From NCBI GenBank assembly GCA_024689285.1, contig JAILDR010000038.1, forward strand, positions 1 to 9,210: DNA of 9,210 nt, in the 5' to 3' direction. The position numbers were made by a program, and so were the translations under genes. A model generated the notes under the pieces. That model searched no databases and was not told the origin of the DNA. It saw only the letters and a program-made list of their open reading frames with translations. Positions 1-6,609 of the stretch are shown here, piece after piece; the first letter of the stretch is position 1, and each line of letters opens with the position of its first letter. This stretch comes from Bacteroidales bacterium (lineage in GTDB: Bacteria; Bacteroidota; Bacteroidia; Bacteroidales; F082).

Positions 1-2
1 TG

Positions 3-224
3 GTAAGCTACGTGCTTCATCTGGACGAAAGAAAAATGGATCAGCGGAAGTGCCTCTCAGAGCATCCCTTCGGAACGCTCAAGAGGTCGCTCGGTCAATA
101 CTACTTCCTGTTGAAAGGCTTTGCCAAGGTAACCGCAGAGATGGCCATGTTCTGCCTGTCATACAATATGAGACGCGCCATCAACATAAAAGGCGTTCCG
201 GCACTCCTGGCAGCCCTCAGATAA
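3..224 (+). CDS. IS1182-like transposase, C-terminal fragment (5' end outside window)
   Basis: This is the end of a DDE transposase that cuts and joins the ends of its insertion sequence. The frame is open from the window edge, so the start lies upstream, and 73 residues plus the stop are visible. The stretch SEHPFGTLKR gives the catalytic-type glutamate followed six residues later by lysine, as in the E-6-K part of the YREK signature of IS4/IS5/IS1182-type transposases. It is followed by YYFLLKGFAKVTAEMAM, then a YNMRRAINIKG tail, which is how IS1182 family proteins usually end. The family call is from recalled motif similarity. Whether the whole gene is intact cannot be judged. No terminal inverted repeat could be assigned because the other end of the element is not in view; the right end should lie within the following 200 bases or so. 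Confidence 0.8.
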   Translation, partial: VSYVLHLDERKMDQRKCLSEHPFGTLKRSLGQYYFLLKGFAKVTAEMAMFCLSYNMRRAINIKGVPALLAALR

Positions 225-452
225 GGGAAAGAGGACTCCGCAAACTGAAAAATCGGCTCCACAGGGCTCGTTTTAAGCCGTTAGGGGTGCACAAATAAAA
301 AACATACAAAAACAAATAGTAAAACGACCTGCCTCCAGGGCTCTGAAAACGGTCCCTATATCAACCCAAAACAGCTCAAATTGCTAGTAAAATAAGAGTT
401 CTCGGACGGGCTGGGGGGTAAATCTCTGTTCCATGCTTTCCCATACCCTTAG

Positions 453-490
453 TCCAAGACGGGCCGAAATGGTTTGCCTTGGATTTTTTT
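453..490 (+). terminator. Possible rho-independent terminator after the transposase
   Basis: TCCAAG (453-458) pairs perfectly with CTTGGA (478-483), and seven T follow directly (484-490). The 19-nt loop could pair further through GGC and GCC with a bulge. The position downstream of the transposase and ahead of the next gene suits a terminator. The stem is short, so this is tentative. Confidence 0.4.
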
Positions 491-510
491 GTGCTTGTCA
501 TTGCGGGTGG

Positions 511-664
511 AGCGGCGCAAGGCGACGCAGGTTTTGGGCCTTCGGAATCCCCCCTGTCCACTTTTTAAAGGGGGAAGCGCGAAGCGATGCAGAACTTGGG
601 TCCGGTAGGCCAGCGCCCGGTAGGCTTCCCCCTCTTGAGGGGGTGCCCGCAGGGCGGGGGAGTC
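511..664. repeat. Mosaic of GC-rich palindromic intergenic repeats
   Basis: This gene-free stretch is built from repeated pieces. A C6 run (549-554) faces G5 (570-574). CCCCCTC (628-634) and GAGGGGG (637-643) form a 7-bp stem on a TT loop, followed by GCCC-GCA-GGGC and another G5 run. An imperfect duplication is visible: the segment from about 513 (GCGCAAGGCGACGCAGG, then TTGGGCC) resembles the one from about 577 (GCGCGAAGCGATGCAG, then TTGGGTCC). From memory, blocks such as CCCTCTTGAGGGGGTGCCCG and TGTCATTGCGGGTGG resemble intergenic repeats scattered through many Bacteroidales genomes; this needs a genome-wide check. The rest of 225-746 shows no convincing coding signal. Confidence 0.6.
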
Positions 665-723
665 AAAAAAACACCCAGACAGGCCAATCTGGAAATCTTG
701 AAATTATCAACTTATTAAAACGC

Positions 724-731
724 TAATTTTT
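724..731 (+). promoter_or_regulatory. Weak candidate -7 box for the peptide-adhesin operon
   Basis: TAATTTTT matches seven of eight positions of the Bacteroidota -7 consensus TAnnTTTG and lies 15 nt before the small-peptide start. No good TTTG -33 element is seen at the usual distance; the nearest is a TTG at 698-700, too far upstream. The region is AT-rich, so the match could be chance. Confidence 0.25.
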
Positions 732-746
732 ATATTAACAAATCAA

Positions 747-905
747 ATGAAACAAACATTTTTGAAAGCCTATGAATCTCCCAAGGCGGAGGTCATAGAG
801 ATTGAATCGCAAGGCGTGCTTTGCGCCTCAGGCGGCGAAACTTCAACTGGTTTCTCAACAACTGGAGGTCTCCAATTCGGTAATGGCGGCATAGGAAACT
901 GGTAA
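747..905 (+). CDS. Small glycine-rich peptide of unknown function, upstream of the adhesin
   Basis: An ATG-initiated frame of 52 codons. The first half is charged (MKQTFLKAYESPKAEVIEIE), then comes QGVLCASGG, then a Gly/Ser/Thr-rich tail ending FGNGGIGNW. There is no signal peptide or membrane segment. The charged N-terminal part, a hydrophobic turn with Cys and Gly-Gly, and a low-complexity glycine tail together resemble a leader-core layout, but no known precursor family is recognised. I recall similar short proteins with a Y-x-x-P-K-x-E-V-I-E-I-E start in other Bacteroidales genomes, without known function. The TAA stop (903-905) shares its last base with an ATG at 905 in the adhesin frame, so the two are almost certainly co-transcribed and possibly translationally coupled. 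An AT-rich leader without a Shine-Dalgarno site precedes it, as usual in this phylum. The gene is short and could be missed by automatic callers. Confidence 0.6.
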   Translation: MKQTFLKAYESPKAEVIEIESQGVLCASGGETSTGFSTTGGLQFGNGGIGNW

Positions 906-931
906 TGTTTAACCCTAAAACCCAAAGAAAA

Positions 932-3493
932 ATGAGAAAGAGTTTGAAAACGCTGGGCCTTTGCGCCCTTGCTGCACTGGCCATCGTGTCGTGCAAGAAG
1001 AACGAACAAACAGGCGCCACGATGAGCTTCGAGGCGACCATCAACCAACCCACTAACGGCACCAGGACGGAAATCGGCCCCGAAGATATGATGATTTGGA
1101 ACAATGGTGACGTCATCAAGGTGTTTGCCGCAGACGGCAGCGCTTCTGCCCCCTTCACCACCACCGCCGATGGCGTACCCGTGGCCAACTTCACGGGCCA
1201 GATTAAAGACTCGGAAAGCTATTGCGCTTTCTATCCCGCCGACTTCACATCCGAAGCCAACGGCACCATGGTGACGCTGACCCTCAGTGCCAACCAGACC
1301 TTCAAAAATGGCAGCTTCAGCGCCAACACCTACCCGATAGCCGCCAAGTCTAACGAGAGCGACAAGACCAGGTTCAACTTCCACAGCCCCTGCGGCCTGT
1401 TGGCCATCCCCGTGAAAGGCACGGGCACCCTTGGCAGCATCGAGCTGACGGGCAAGAACGGCGAAAAGTTGGCCGGCACCTATATCTATGACATGAATGG
1501 CACTATGACTGCTCCTGTTGATTATACTGAGGATGCAAACGCCACCACTGTTACCCTGACCTGCGAGGGCGGCTTGGAGCTTAACGATACCCCAGCCACG
1601 ATGTACTTCGTGTTGCCTGACGGAGCCTTGAGCGAAGGCTTTTCCATCCATCTGAAAGACACCAAAGGCAATACGCTGCCAGCAGACCACGTTGCGACCA
1701 ATAATACCCAAACGATCGAAGCTCAAAATATCCGTACGATGGGATTAGTGACCGTGTCTGGCACGGAAGTGCATACGCCTGAGGCTGAACCTGAAAACAT
1801 CGGCAGCACTTCGATAATCATGACTGGCTCCTATGGTGACGGCATGAACGTGACTGAGGTGGGATTCTATTATCGCAAAGCCACCGAACCTGAGTCTGCG
1901 AACGTCAAGGTCAAGGTGTGGGTCGAGCTTGCCAATAAGCTTGCCAATAATTCCTTCACCTATACTCTTATAGGTTTGGAGTCAGGTGTGGGATACACGT
2001 ATAAATCATACGTCGTGGTCAGCGGAGACCAGGGCGGAACGGAAAGCACGGGTGCCGAACAGACCGTCACGACCAACACGCCTGTTTCCGCAGAGGTACC
2101 CACGTTGACGACTGCCAACGTGACCGTCTCAGGCACCGAGGCCACCGTTGGCGGCACCATCACCAATGTAGGCGACGGCACGATTGTGGCAGGCGGCTGC
2201 GGCATCCGCTACAAGAGCGTCACCGATGACTGGACTTATGTTGCCCTCACCCCCGAGAACAACGCTTTCTCGACGACCTTGACTGGCTTGACTGAAAACA
2301 CCACCTACACCGTGCAGGCTTACGCCACCACCAATGAGGCCGGCACGGGCTACGGCAGCAAAGTGACCTTCACCACTGAACTCCACGGAGTTGAATCCTT
2401 CACCGTAGACTTCAATGACGGCATCCTTCCCGAAGGCTGGACGACCATCGACGCCGATGGCGACGGCTACAACTGGGTGCTTGACACGGAAGCCGAGTCT
2501 GCCTATGGCACTAACCTAAGCAATGCAGGCCTCAATGAAACCCACATGATTGTCTCTGCATCATACCATAGAACTGCTGGTGCCCTCAACCCCGACAACT
2601 ACCTCGTGTCGCCTAAAGTGACCTTGAACAGCGGCAGCACCTTCAGTTTCTGGGCTTGCGCCGAGGATGCCGATTATGCCGCCGAGCACTTTGGCGTGTT
2701 CGTCTCCGACAACGGCACGGACGGCTGGGAGATGATGCAGGAGTGGACGATGACAGCCAAGGGCGCGAGTGGCAACAAAGGCAATGGCCGTGACGGCTAC
2801 ACCCGTGGTGGCCAAGGTAACTGGTATTACTTCAGCGTCGACTTGAGTGCCCACGCCGGACAGAAATACATCGCCATCCGTCACTTCAATTCCTACGACC
2901 AGTACTTTTTGAATGTCGATAATATCAGATTGGGCGAACCTGTAGGGACCACATTCTCACAGAACTTCAATAATTCTGTTTTGCCCGAAGGCTGGACCAC
3001 CATCGATGCCGATGGCGACGGCTACAACTGGGTGCTTACCACGCAAACGGCAGCCTATGGCTATAGTGGTCACAATGATGGCCACTATGGAACCGTAGGG
3101 ATGACTTCAGGCTCATACCATGCAACTGTTGGTGCCCTTACTCCCGACAACTACCTTGTTACGCCTAAAGTGACCTTGGTTCAGGGCAGCACCTTCAGCT
3201 TCTGGGCTTGCGCACAAGACAAGGATTATCCCGCCGAGCACTTTGGCGTGTATGTGTCCGACAACGGCACGAGCGGCTGGACGATGGTTCAGGAGTGGAC
3301 GATGACCGCCAAAGGCGCGAGTGGCAACAAAGGCAATGGCCGCGACGGCAACACCCGTGCCATAGGCTCCTGGTACCTATATAGCGTCGACCTGAGCGCC
3401 TACGCTGGAGAGAAGTACATCGCCATCCGTCACTTCAATTGCAGCGACAAGTTCTTTTTGGAAGTCGACGATATACTGTTGACCGTCAACTGA
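932..3493 (+). CDS. Surface lipoprotein adhesin: fimbrillin-like, Fn3-like and two cleaved-adhesin domains
   Basis: Probable cell-surface adhesin of 853 residues. The start at 932 gives a compact lipoprotein signal, MRKSLKTLGLCALAALAIVSC, with the lipidated Cys at 21 and KK after it. A start at 905, overlapping the upstream stop, would add nine residues and remains possible. Residues about 31-270 look like the fimbrillin/Mfa-like fold: a TRTEI start, a WNNGDVIKVFA segment, then YCAFYPADF and MYFVLPDG. Residues about 270-383 and 384-483 are Fn3-like, each with a tyrosine-corner pattern such as LTGLTENTTYTVQAYATT. Residues about 487-670 and 671-853 are two cleaved-adhesin domains with WTTIDADGDGYNW, PDNYLV(S/T)PKVTL, FSFWACA, EHFGV and KYIAIRHFN, matching the haemagglutinin/adhesin domains of P. 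gingivalis gingipains and HagA as I recall them. There is no protease domain and no visible type IX sorting domain, since the protein ends inside the last adhesin domain. Anchoring is therefore probably by lipid. The ligand is unknown. Confidence 0.8.
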   Translation: MRKSLKTLGLCALAALAIVSCKKNEQTGATMSFEATINQPTNGTRTEIGPEDMMIWNNGDVIKVFAADGSASAPFTTTADGVPVANFTGQIKDSESYCAFYPADFTSEANGTMVTLTLSANQTFKNGSFSANTYPIAAKSNESDKTRFNFHSPCGLLAIPVKGTGTLGSIELTGKNGEKLAGTYIYDMNGTMTAPVDYTEDANATTVTLTCEGGLELNDTPATMYFVLPDGALSEGFSIHLKDTKGNTLPADHVATNNTQTIEAQNIRTMGLVTVSGTEVHTPEAEPENIGSTSIIMTGSYGDGMNVTEVGFYYRKATEPESANVKVKVWVELANKLANNSFTYTLIGLESGVGYTYKSYVVVSGDQGGTESTGAEQTVTTNTPVSAEVPTLTTANVTVSGTEATVGGTITNVGDGTIVAGGCGIRYKSVTDDWTYVALTPENNAFSTTLTGLTENTTYTVQAYATTNEAGTGYGSKVTFTTELHGVESFTVDFNDGILPEGWTTIDADGDGYNWVLDTEAESAYGTNLSNAGLNETHMIVSASYHRTAGALNPDNYLVSPKVTLNSGSTFSFWACAEDADYAAEHFGVFVSDNGTDGWEMMQEWTMTAKGASGNKGNGRDGYTRGGQGNWYYFSVDLSAHAGQKYIAIRHFNSYDQYFLNVDNIRLGEPVGTTFSQNFNNSVLPEGWTTIDADGDGYNWVLTTQTAAYGYSGHNDGHYGTVGMTSGSYHATVGALTPDNYLVTPKVTLVQGSTFSFWACAQDKDYPAEHFGVYVSDNGTSGWTMVQEWTMTAKGASGNKGNGRDGNTRAIGSWYLYSVDLSAYAGEKYIAIRHFNCSDKFFLEVDDILLTVN
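2390..3490 (+). repeat. Tandem in-gene duplication encoding the two adhesin domains
   Basis: The two cleaved-adhesin domains are direct repeats at DNA level with a period of about 552-555 nt. Positions 2429-2482 and 2984-3037 differ at 2 of 54 bases; 2738-2797 and 3290-3349 differ at 3 of 60. The segments between, around 2485-2580 and 3040-3130, are clearly diverged. Conserved blocks alternating with variable ones suggest a fairly recent duplication, or gene conversion of the blocks. Confidence 0.85.
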
Positions 3494-3566
3494 TGACGGG
3501 TCTTGCTTTTGCGGATTAGCGGTTCGCAAGCGTCCCGCTTGCCATTTGCAAATCCCGCGTGAGAAT

Positions 3567-3609
3567 CGTAGAGACGTCACGGTGTGTGGCGTCTCTACGT
3601 GTTTTTTTT
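3567..3609 (+). terminator. Strong hairpin with T-run, likely terminator of the adhesin operon
   Basis: CGTAGAGACG (3567-3576) pairs perfectly with CGTCTCTACG (3590-3599). The stem continues inward by a T-G wobble and three more pairs to a 5-nt loop (3581-3585), making 14 pairs. One G and then eight T (3602-3609) follow. It lies 74 nt after the adhesin stop, as expected of an intrinsic terminator. The GTAGAGACG/CGTCTCTAC arms also resemble a palindrome I recall as dispersed in intergenic regions of Bacteroidota and cyanobacteria, so it may be a mobile repeat serving as a terminator. Confidence 0.75.
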
Positions 3610-3666
3610 GCCTGCCGGGGCACTGCCGTAGGCCACCAGCTTGCGTCCAAAGGTTACAAAATCCTT

Positions 3667-3740
3667 CAATGAGTGCTGTTTTTGTGAAAAATCTCCCCCA
3701 ATGAGTGCTGTTTTTCAAAAAAATCTCCCTCATTGAGGGA
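3667..3740. repeat. Two 32-nt direct repeats followed by an inverted half and palindrome
   Basis: Copy 1 (3667-3698) and copy 2 (from 3699) both read CAATGAGTGCTGTTTTT, then an A-run, then TCTCCC. The inverted half-site CTCATTG follows at 3729-3735, inside the palindrome TCCCTCA-T-TGAGGGA (3726-3740). Each copy can fold through its T5 and A-run. The cluster ends about 25 nt before the -33 region of the hutI promoter, so it could be an operator array, but a dispersed repeat element is equally possible. No coding sequence is supported here. Confidence 0.7.
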
Positions 3741-3765
3741 TTATTTGTATTGGAAAGCTATGATG

Positions 3766-3798
3766 TTTCCTCAAATCCAGTGAATTATTGTATTTTTG
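3766..3798 (+). promoter_or_regulatory. Promoter of hutI (Bacteroidota-type -33/-7)
   Basis: TATTTTTG (3791-3798) matches the -7 consensus TAnnTTTG fully. TTTC (3766-3769), a three-of-four match to the TTTG -33 element, lies 21 nt upstream. Only 18 nt separate the -7 box from the hutI ATG, so the leader would be about 10-13 nt. This placement also rules out the in-frame TTG at 3796 as a start, since it falls inside the promoter. Confidence 0.6.
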
Positions 3799-3816
3799 CC
3801 GCAAATTTTTTTGAAT

Positions 3817-5058
3817 ATGCTCATCGTCAATATCAAAGAACTCGTCGGCATCGAGGAACAAGGCCGACTGTTGAAACGCGGCGCCGAAATGGCCGAAACG
3901 GGAAGAATCAAGAACGCTTTCCTATATATTAAAGGAAAGAAAATCGCCGACTACGGCCCTATGGACTCGGAGGCTTGCAGGAAATATCTCGCTGAAAACC
4001 ATCGTGTTTATGACGTGAAAGGCAGCGTGGTGATGCCTGCCTTCTGCGACTCGCACACGCATCTGGTCTATGCCAACTCGCGCGAGCTGGAGTTTGTCGA
4101 CAAGATCCGTGGCCTCAGCTACGAGGAAATCGCCAAACGTGGAGGAGGCATCCTCAACTCGGCCAAGGCGACGGCGGCGGCATCAGAGGACGAACTCTAC
4201 GATATGGCCCAGCAACGCCTCGATGAGGTGATGCGCATGGGCACAGGCGCTATTGAAATCAAGAGCGGCTACGGCCTCACCACCGAAAGCGAGCTGAAGC
4301 TGCTGCGCGTCATCCGCCGTCTGAAAGAAAACTCGCCCCTGACCATCAAGTCGAACTTCCTTGGCGCACACGGCATCCCGATGGAATACCGTGGCCACCA
4401 GGAAGATTATGTCGACTTGGTCATCAACGAGATGATTCCGCTCGTGGCCGCTGAGGATTTGGCCGACTTCATCGATGTGTTCTGCGACCAGGGCTTCTTC
4501 ACCTGCGAGGACACCGAACGCATCCTGATGGCGGGCATCAAATACGGCATGAGACCGAAGATCCACGCCAACGAGATGGCCATCTCGGGCGGTGTGCAGG
4601 TGGGCGTGAAATACGGTGCCATTTCCGTCGACCATCTCGAACAGATGGGCGATGCGGAGATAGAGTGTCTGAAAGACACCGAAACCATGCCGACCGTATT
4701 GCCGGGATGCGCTTTCTTCCTCAATCTGCCCCTCTCGCCCGCCCGCAAGATGATTGACGCGGGCCTGCCCGTGGCTATGGCTTCCGACTTCAATCCCGGC
4801 ACCTCGCCTTCGGGCAATATGCAGCTTATCCTCTCGATGGCCTGCATCCGCTATCGCCTGACGCCCGAAGAGGCTTTGAATGCCATCACCCTCAACACAG
4901 CATACGCTATGGGCGTGAGCGACGAGGTGGGTAGCATCACCAAGGGCAAACTGGCCAACCTCATCGTCACCCAGCCGATGACACAGCTGGAGTTTATGCC
5001 CTATTATTATGGCGCGAACAAGGTGGCCAAGATGATGCTGAACGGAAAATTTGTTTAA
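3817..5058 (+). CDS. hutI: Imidazolonepropionase
   Basis: Cytoplasmic amidohydrolase for the third step of histidine degradation: it hydrolyses 4-imidazolone-5-propanoate to N-formimino-L-glutamate, the substrate of the enzyme encoded at 8629. The protein is 413 residues, normal for HutI. Metal-site residues lie where expected from the Bacillus subtilis enzyme: the HxH pair His80/His82 in CDSHTHLVYANSREL, His185 in FLGAHG, His250 in PKIHANEM and Asp324 in ASDFNPG. KSGYGL and the NPGTSPSGNMQ loop are also typical of the family. The start is the ATG at 3817, which begins with MLIVNIKELVGI; an in-frame TTG seven codons upstream lies inside the promoter. A lipoprotein gene begins 18 nt after the stop, so hutI probably heads an operon whose other two members are not catabolic genes. 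Confidence 0.95.
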   Translation: MLIVNIKELVGIEEQGRLLKRGAEMAETGRIKNAFLYIKGKKIADYGPMDSEACRKYLAENHRVYDVKGSVVMPAFCDSHTHLVYANSRELEFVDKIRGLSYEEIAKRGGGILNSAKATAAASEDELYDMAQQRLDEVMRMGTGAIEIKSGYGLTTESELKLLRVIRRLKENSPLTIKSNFLGAHGIPMEYRGHQEDYVDLVINEMIPLVAAEDLADFIDVFCDQGFFTCEDTERILMAGIKYGMRPKIHANEMAISGGVQVGVKYGAISVDHLEQMGDAEIECLKDTETMPTVLPGCAFFLNLPLSPARKMIDAGLPVAMASDFNPGTSPSGNMQLILSMACIRYRLTPEEALNAITLNTAYAMGVSDEVGSITKGKLANLIVTQPMTQLEFMPYYYGANKVAKMMLNGKFV

Positions 5059-5076
5059 CCAATAAATCGTTGAATT

Positions 5077-6603
5077 ATGAGAACCTGTAGATTGCTGGCT
5101 TTTCTGTGCCTATGGGCCGTGCTGCTGCCTTCTTGCAAGAAAGAACATTATGACGTGACCCATGTGCAAGGCGTTGACGCTGAGGGTGAACTCTTGCTGC
5201 CTCTTGTCTCAAAGTCGTTCTCGATGATGACCATGCTGGAACGTTTCCAAATCGATAGCCTCATCAGCTGTACCGAATCGGGCGACCTGTCCTTCAATTT
5301 TTATCTTGAGGACTATGACGTTGTGAGCGGCGACAAGCTGCTGAGATTTAAGGATATGGAATTCACCGACCATTACGCTTTTGTGAATCCGTTCATCGTC
5401 CAGGTTCCTCCGGTTATGGATACCATGTTGAGCTTGCAGAAAACCATCGTTTTCGAGTCGGATGAAGTCAGCGTTATGGAGGCTGTGATGAAGACGGGAA
5501 ACCTAAGCTTTCACATGGAGACGAACCTGGGTGACCTGAATCGTGTCGTCATCCACTCGTCGGATATCCGTGATGCATCGGGTCATGATTTCGTGCTCGA
5601 CCAGCAGGTCGATAACAACACCTTTGGCTTCGACTTGACGGATTTGAATTACCAGACCGAAACGGCCAACACCTTGACTCTCGATATTCAGCTGTATTGC
5701 ACGCTCCACCCGACCACCGAGCCGGAGCTGTTCGTCGACTTTAACATCCAGGGACGCGACTTGGCTATGCACTCGATGCGCGGCTTTGTGGAGACTCACG
5801 GCAACAGAAACCGTTTGGATACGGTTTTCTCCCTGTTTCCTGACGATATCGGCGGCGTGTTGGATGTGAAGGACGCCAATATGAGGCTGAGTGAGCGCAA
5901 CAGCTTCCCGATAGGCGCCCGTTTGGTGGTCGACACGGCCTGGGTCTCGGGTGAGGGACTGACTCCCTATTCCATCTTCCAACCCATGCCTTTGTGTGCT
6001 GACCTGCCTCCGCAGATGGCTTTCGGCGAGGTGCTCGGCCAATCGCTTAACGGAAGGATAAACGCCAACGGCGGAAGTCTTTTTGTTTCGTCTGACTTCA
6101 TCGTTAATCCGGAGGGCGAGAACGAAATGGTCACCGTGACCGATACTTGCGGCATCGATGTGAGGGTCGACGTTGAAGTGCCTTTCGCCTTCAAGGTCGA
6201 CGATGTCAGCTATCTTGATACGGTTGAAGTGAACTTCTCGGAACTCGAGCTGCCCGATATGATTGAGCGACTGACCCTTGAACTGTCATTCACCTCAACG
6301 TTGCCTCTGAATATGACGGGTCATTTCTATATGTATGATTCAGAAAACGATGTGATTACTGATGAACTGCTGCCTGATGCACAACTGATTCAAGCCTCAT
6401 TTGACGGACAGCCTGCCACGACCAACGTTTCCATCGACATCACAGAGGAACGGGTTGAGCGTGTGATGAAATCTGACCGTATCATCATGGTTTATCATTT
6501 GGATACCGATGCCCACGACGTGAAACTGAACGTCAACCAAATGCTGGAAATCTTCATGAAGGCAAAGGTGAAGTATGATGGTGTTGTTGAACTTAAAAAC
6601 TGA
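5077..6603 (+). CDS. Lipoprotein of unknown function, partner of the downstream barrel
   Basis: A 508-residue protein with a lipoprotein signal peptide (MRTCRLLAFLCLWAVLLPSC), the lipidated Cys at 20 followed by KKE. It should sit in the outer membrane, facing either side. I recognise no domain. The mature part is acidic and rich in alternating hydrophobic and polar residues, suggesting a mostly beta fold, for example LTLDIQLYC and LTLELSFTSTLPLNMTG. The two halves look loosely alike in style but no clear repeat could be shown. It begins 18 nt after hutI and ends 6 nt before the next ATG, so the three genes are probably co-transcribed. The tight link with the barrel gene suggests that the two products work together at the outer membrane; this is inference from spacing only. 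No link to histidine use is visible in the protein. Confidence 0.75.
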   Translation: MRTCRLLAFLCLWAVLLPSCKKEHYDVTHVQGVDAEGELLLPLVSKSFSMMTMLERFQIDSLISCTESGDLSFNFYLEDYDVVSGDKLLRFKDMEFTDHYAFVNPFIVQVPPVMDTMLSLQKTIVFESDEVSVMEAVMKTGNLSFHMETNLGDLNRVVIHSSDIRDASGHDFVLDQQVDNNTFGFDLTDLNYQTETANTLTLDIQLYCTLHPTTEPELFVDFNIQGRDLAMHSMRGFVETHGNRNRLDTVFSLFPDDIGGVLDVKDANMRLSERNSFPIGARLVVDTAWVSGEGLTPYSIFQPMPLCADLPPQMAFGEVLGQSLNGRINANGGSLFVSSDFIVNPEGENEMVTVTDTCGIDVRVDVEVPFAFKVDDVSYLDTVEVNFSELELPDMIERLTLELSFTSTLPLNMTGHFYMYDSENDVITDELLPDAQLIQASFDGQPATTNVSIDITEERVERVMKSDRIIMVYHLDTDAHDVKLNVNQMLEIFMKAKVKYDGVVELKN

Positions 6604-6609
6604 TTGGAA

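Noticed and set aside
50..298. An 82-codon + frame overlapping the transposase end
   Set aside because: It overlaps the transposase in another frame, is basic and Arg-rich, and has no recognisable motif.
675..692. CCAGA/TCTGG hairpin before the peptide gene
   Set aside because: Only 5 bp with an 8-nt loop and no T-run; chance pairing is likely.
433..726. A 97-codon + frame in the gene-free stretch
   Set aside because: It runs through the palindromic repeat mosaic, and its composition follows the repeats and not a protein.
770..1726. A 318-codon antisense frame across the start of the adhesin
   Set aside because: The opposite strand carries the signal peptide and the fimbrillin-like domain; this frame has no coherent domain.
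3400..3493. Type IX secretion C-terminal sorting domain on the adhesin
   Set aside because: The protein ends within the second adhesin domain (KYIAIRHFN, then VDDILLTVN), with no extra sorting domain after it.
3796..3816. TTG start for hutI seven codons upstream
   Set aside because: The TTG lies inside the -7 box, and the ATG at 3817 gives the usual HutI opening and residue numbering that fits the metal site.
3705..3932. A 75-codon + frame at the hutI promoter
   Set aside because: It spans the direct repeats and the promoter and overlaps hutI out of frame.
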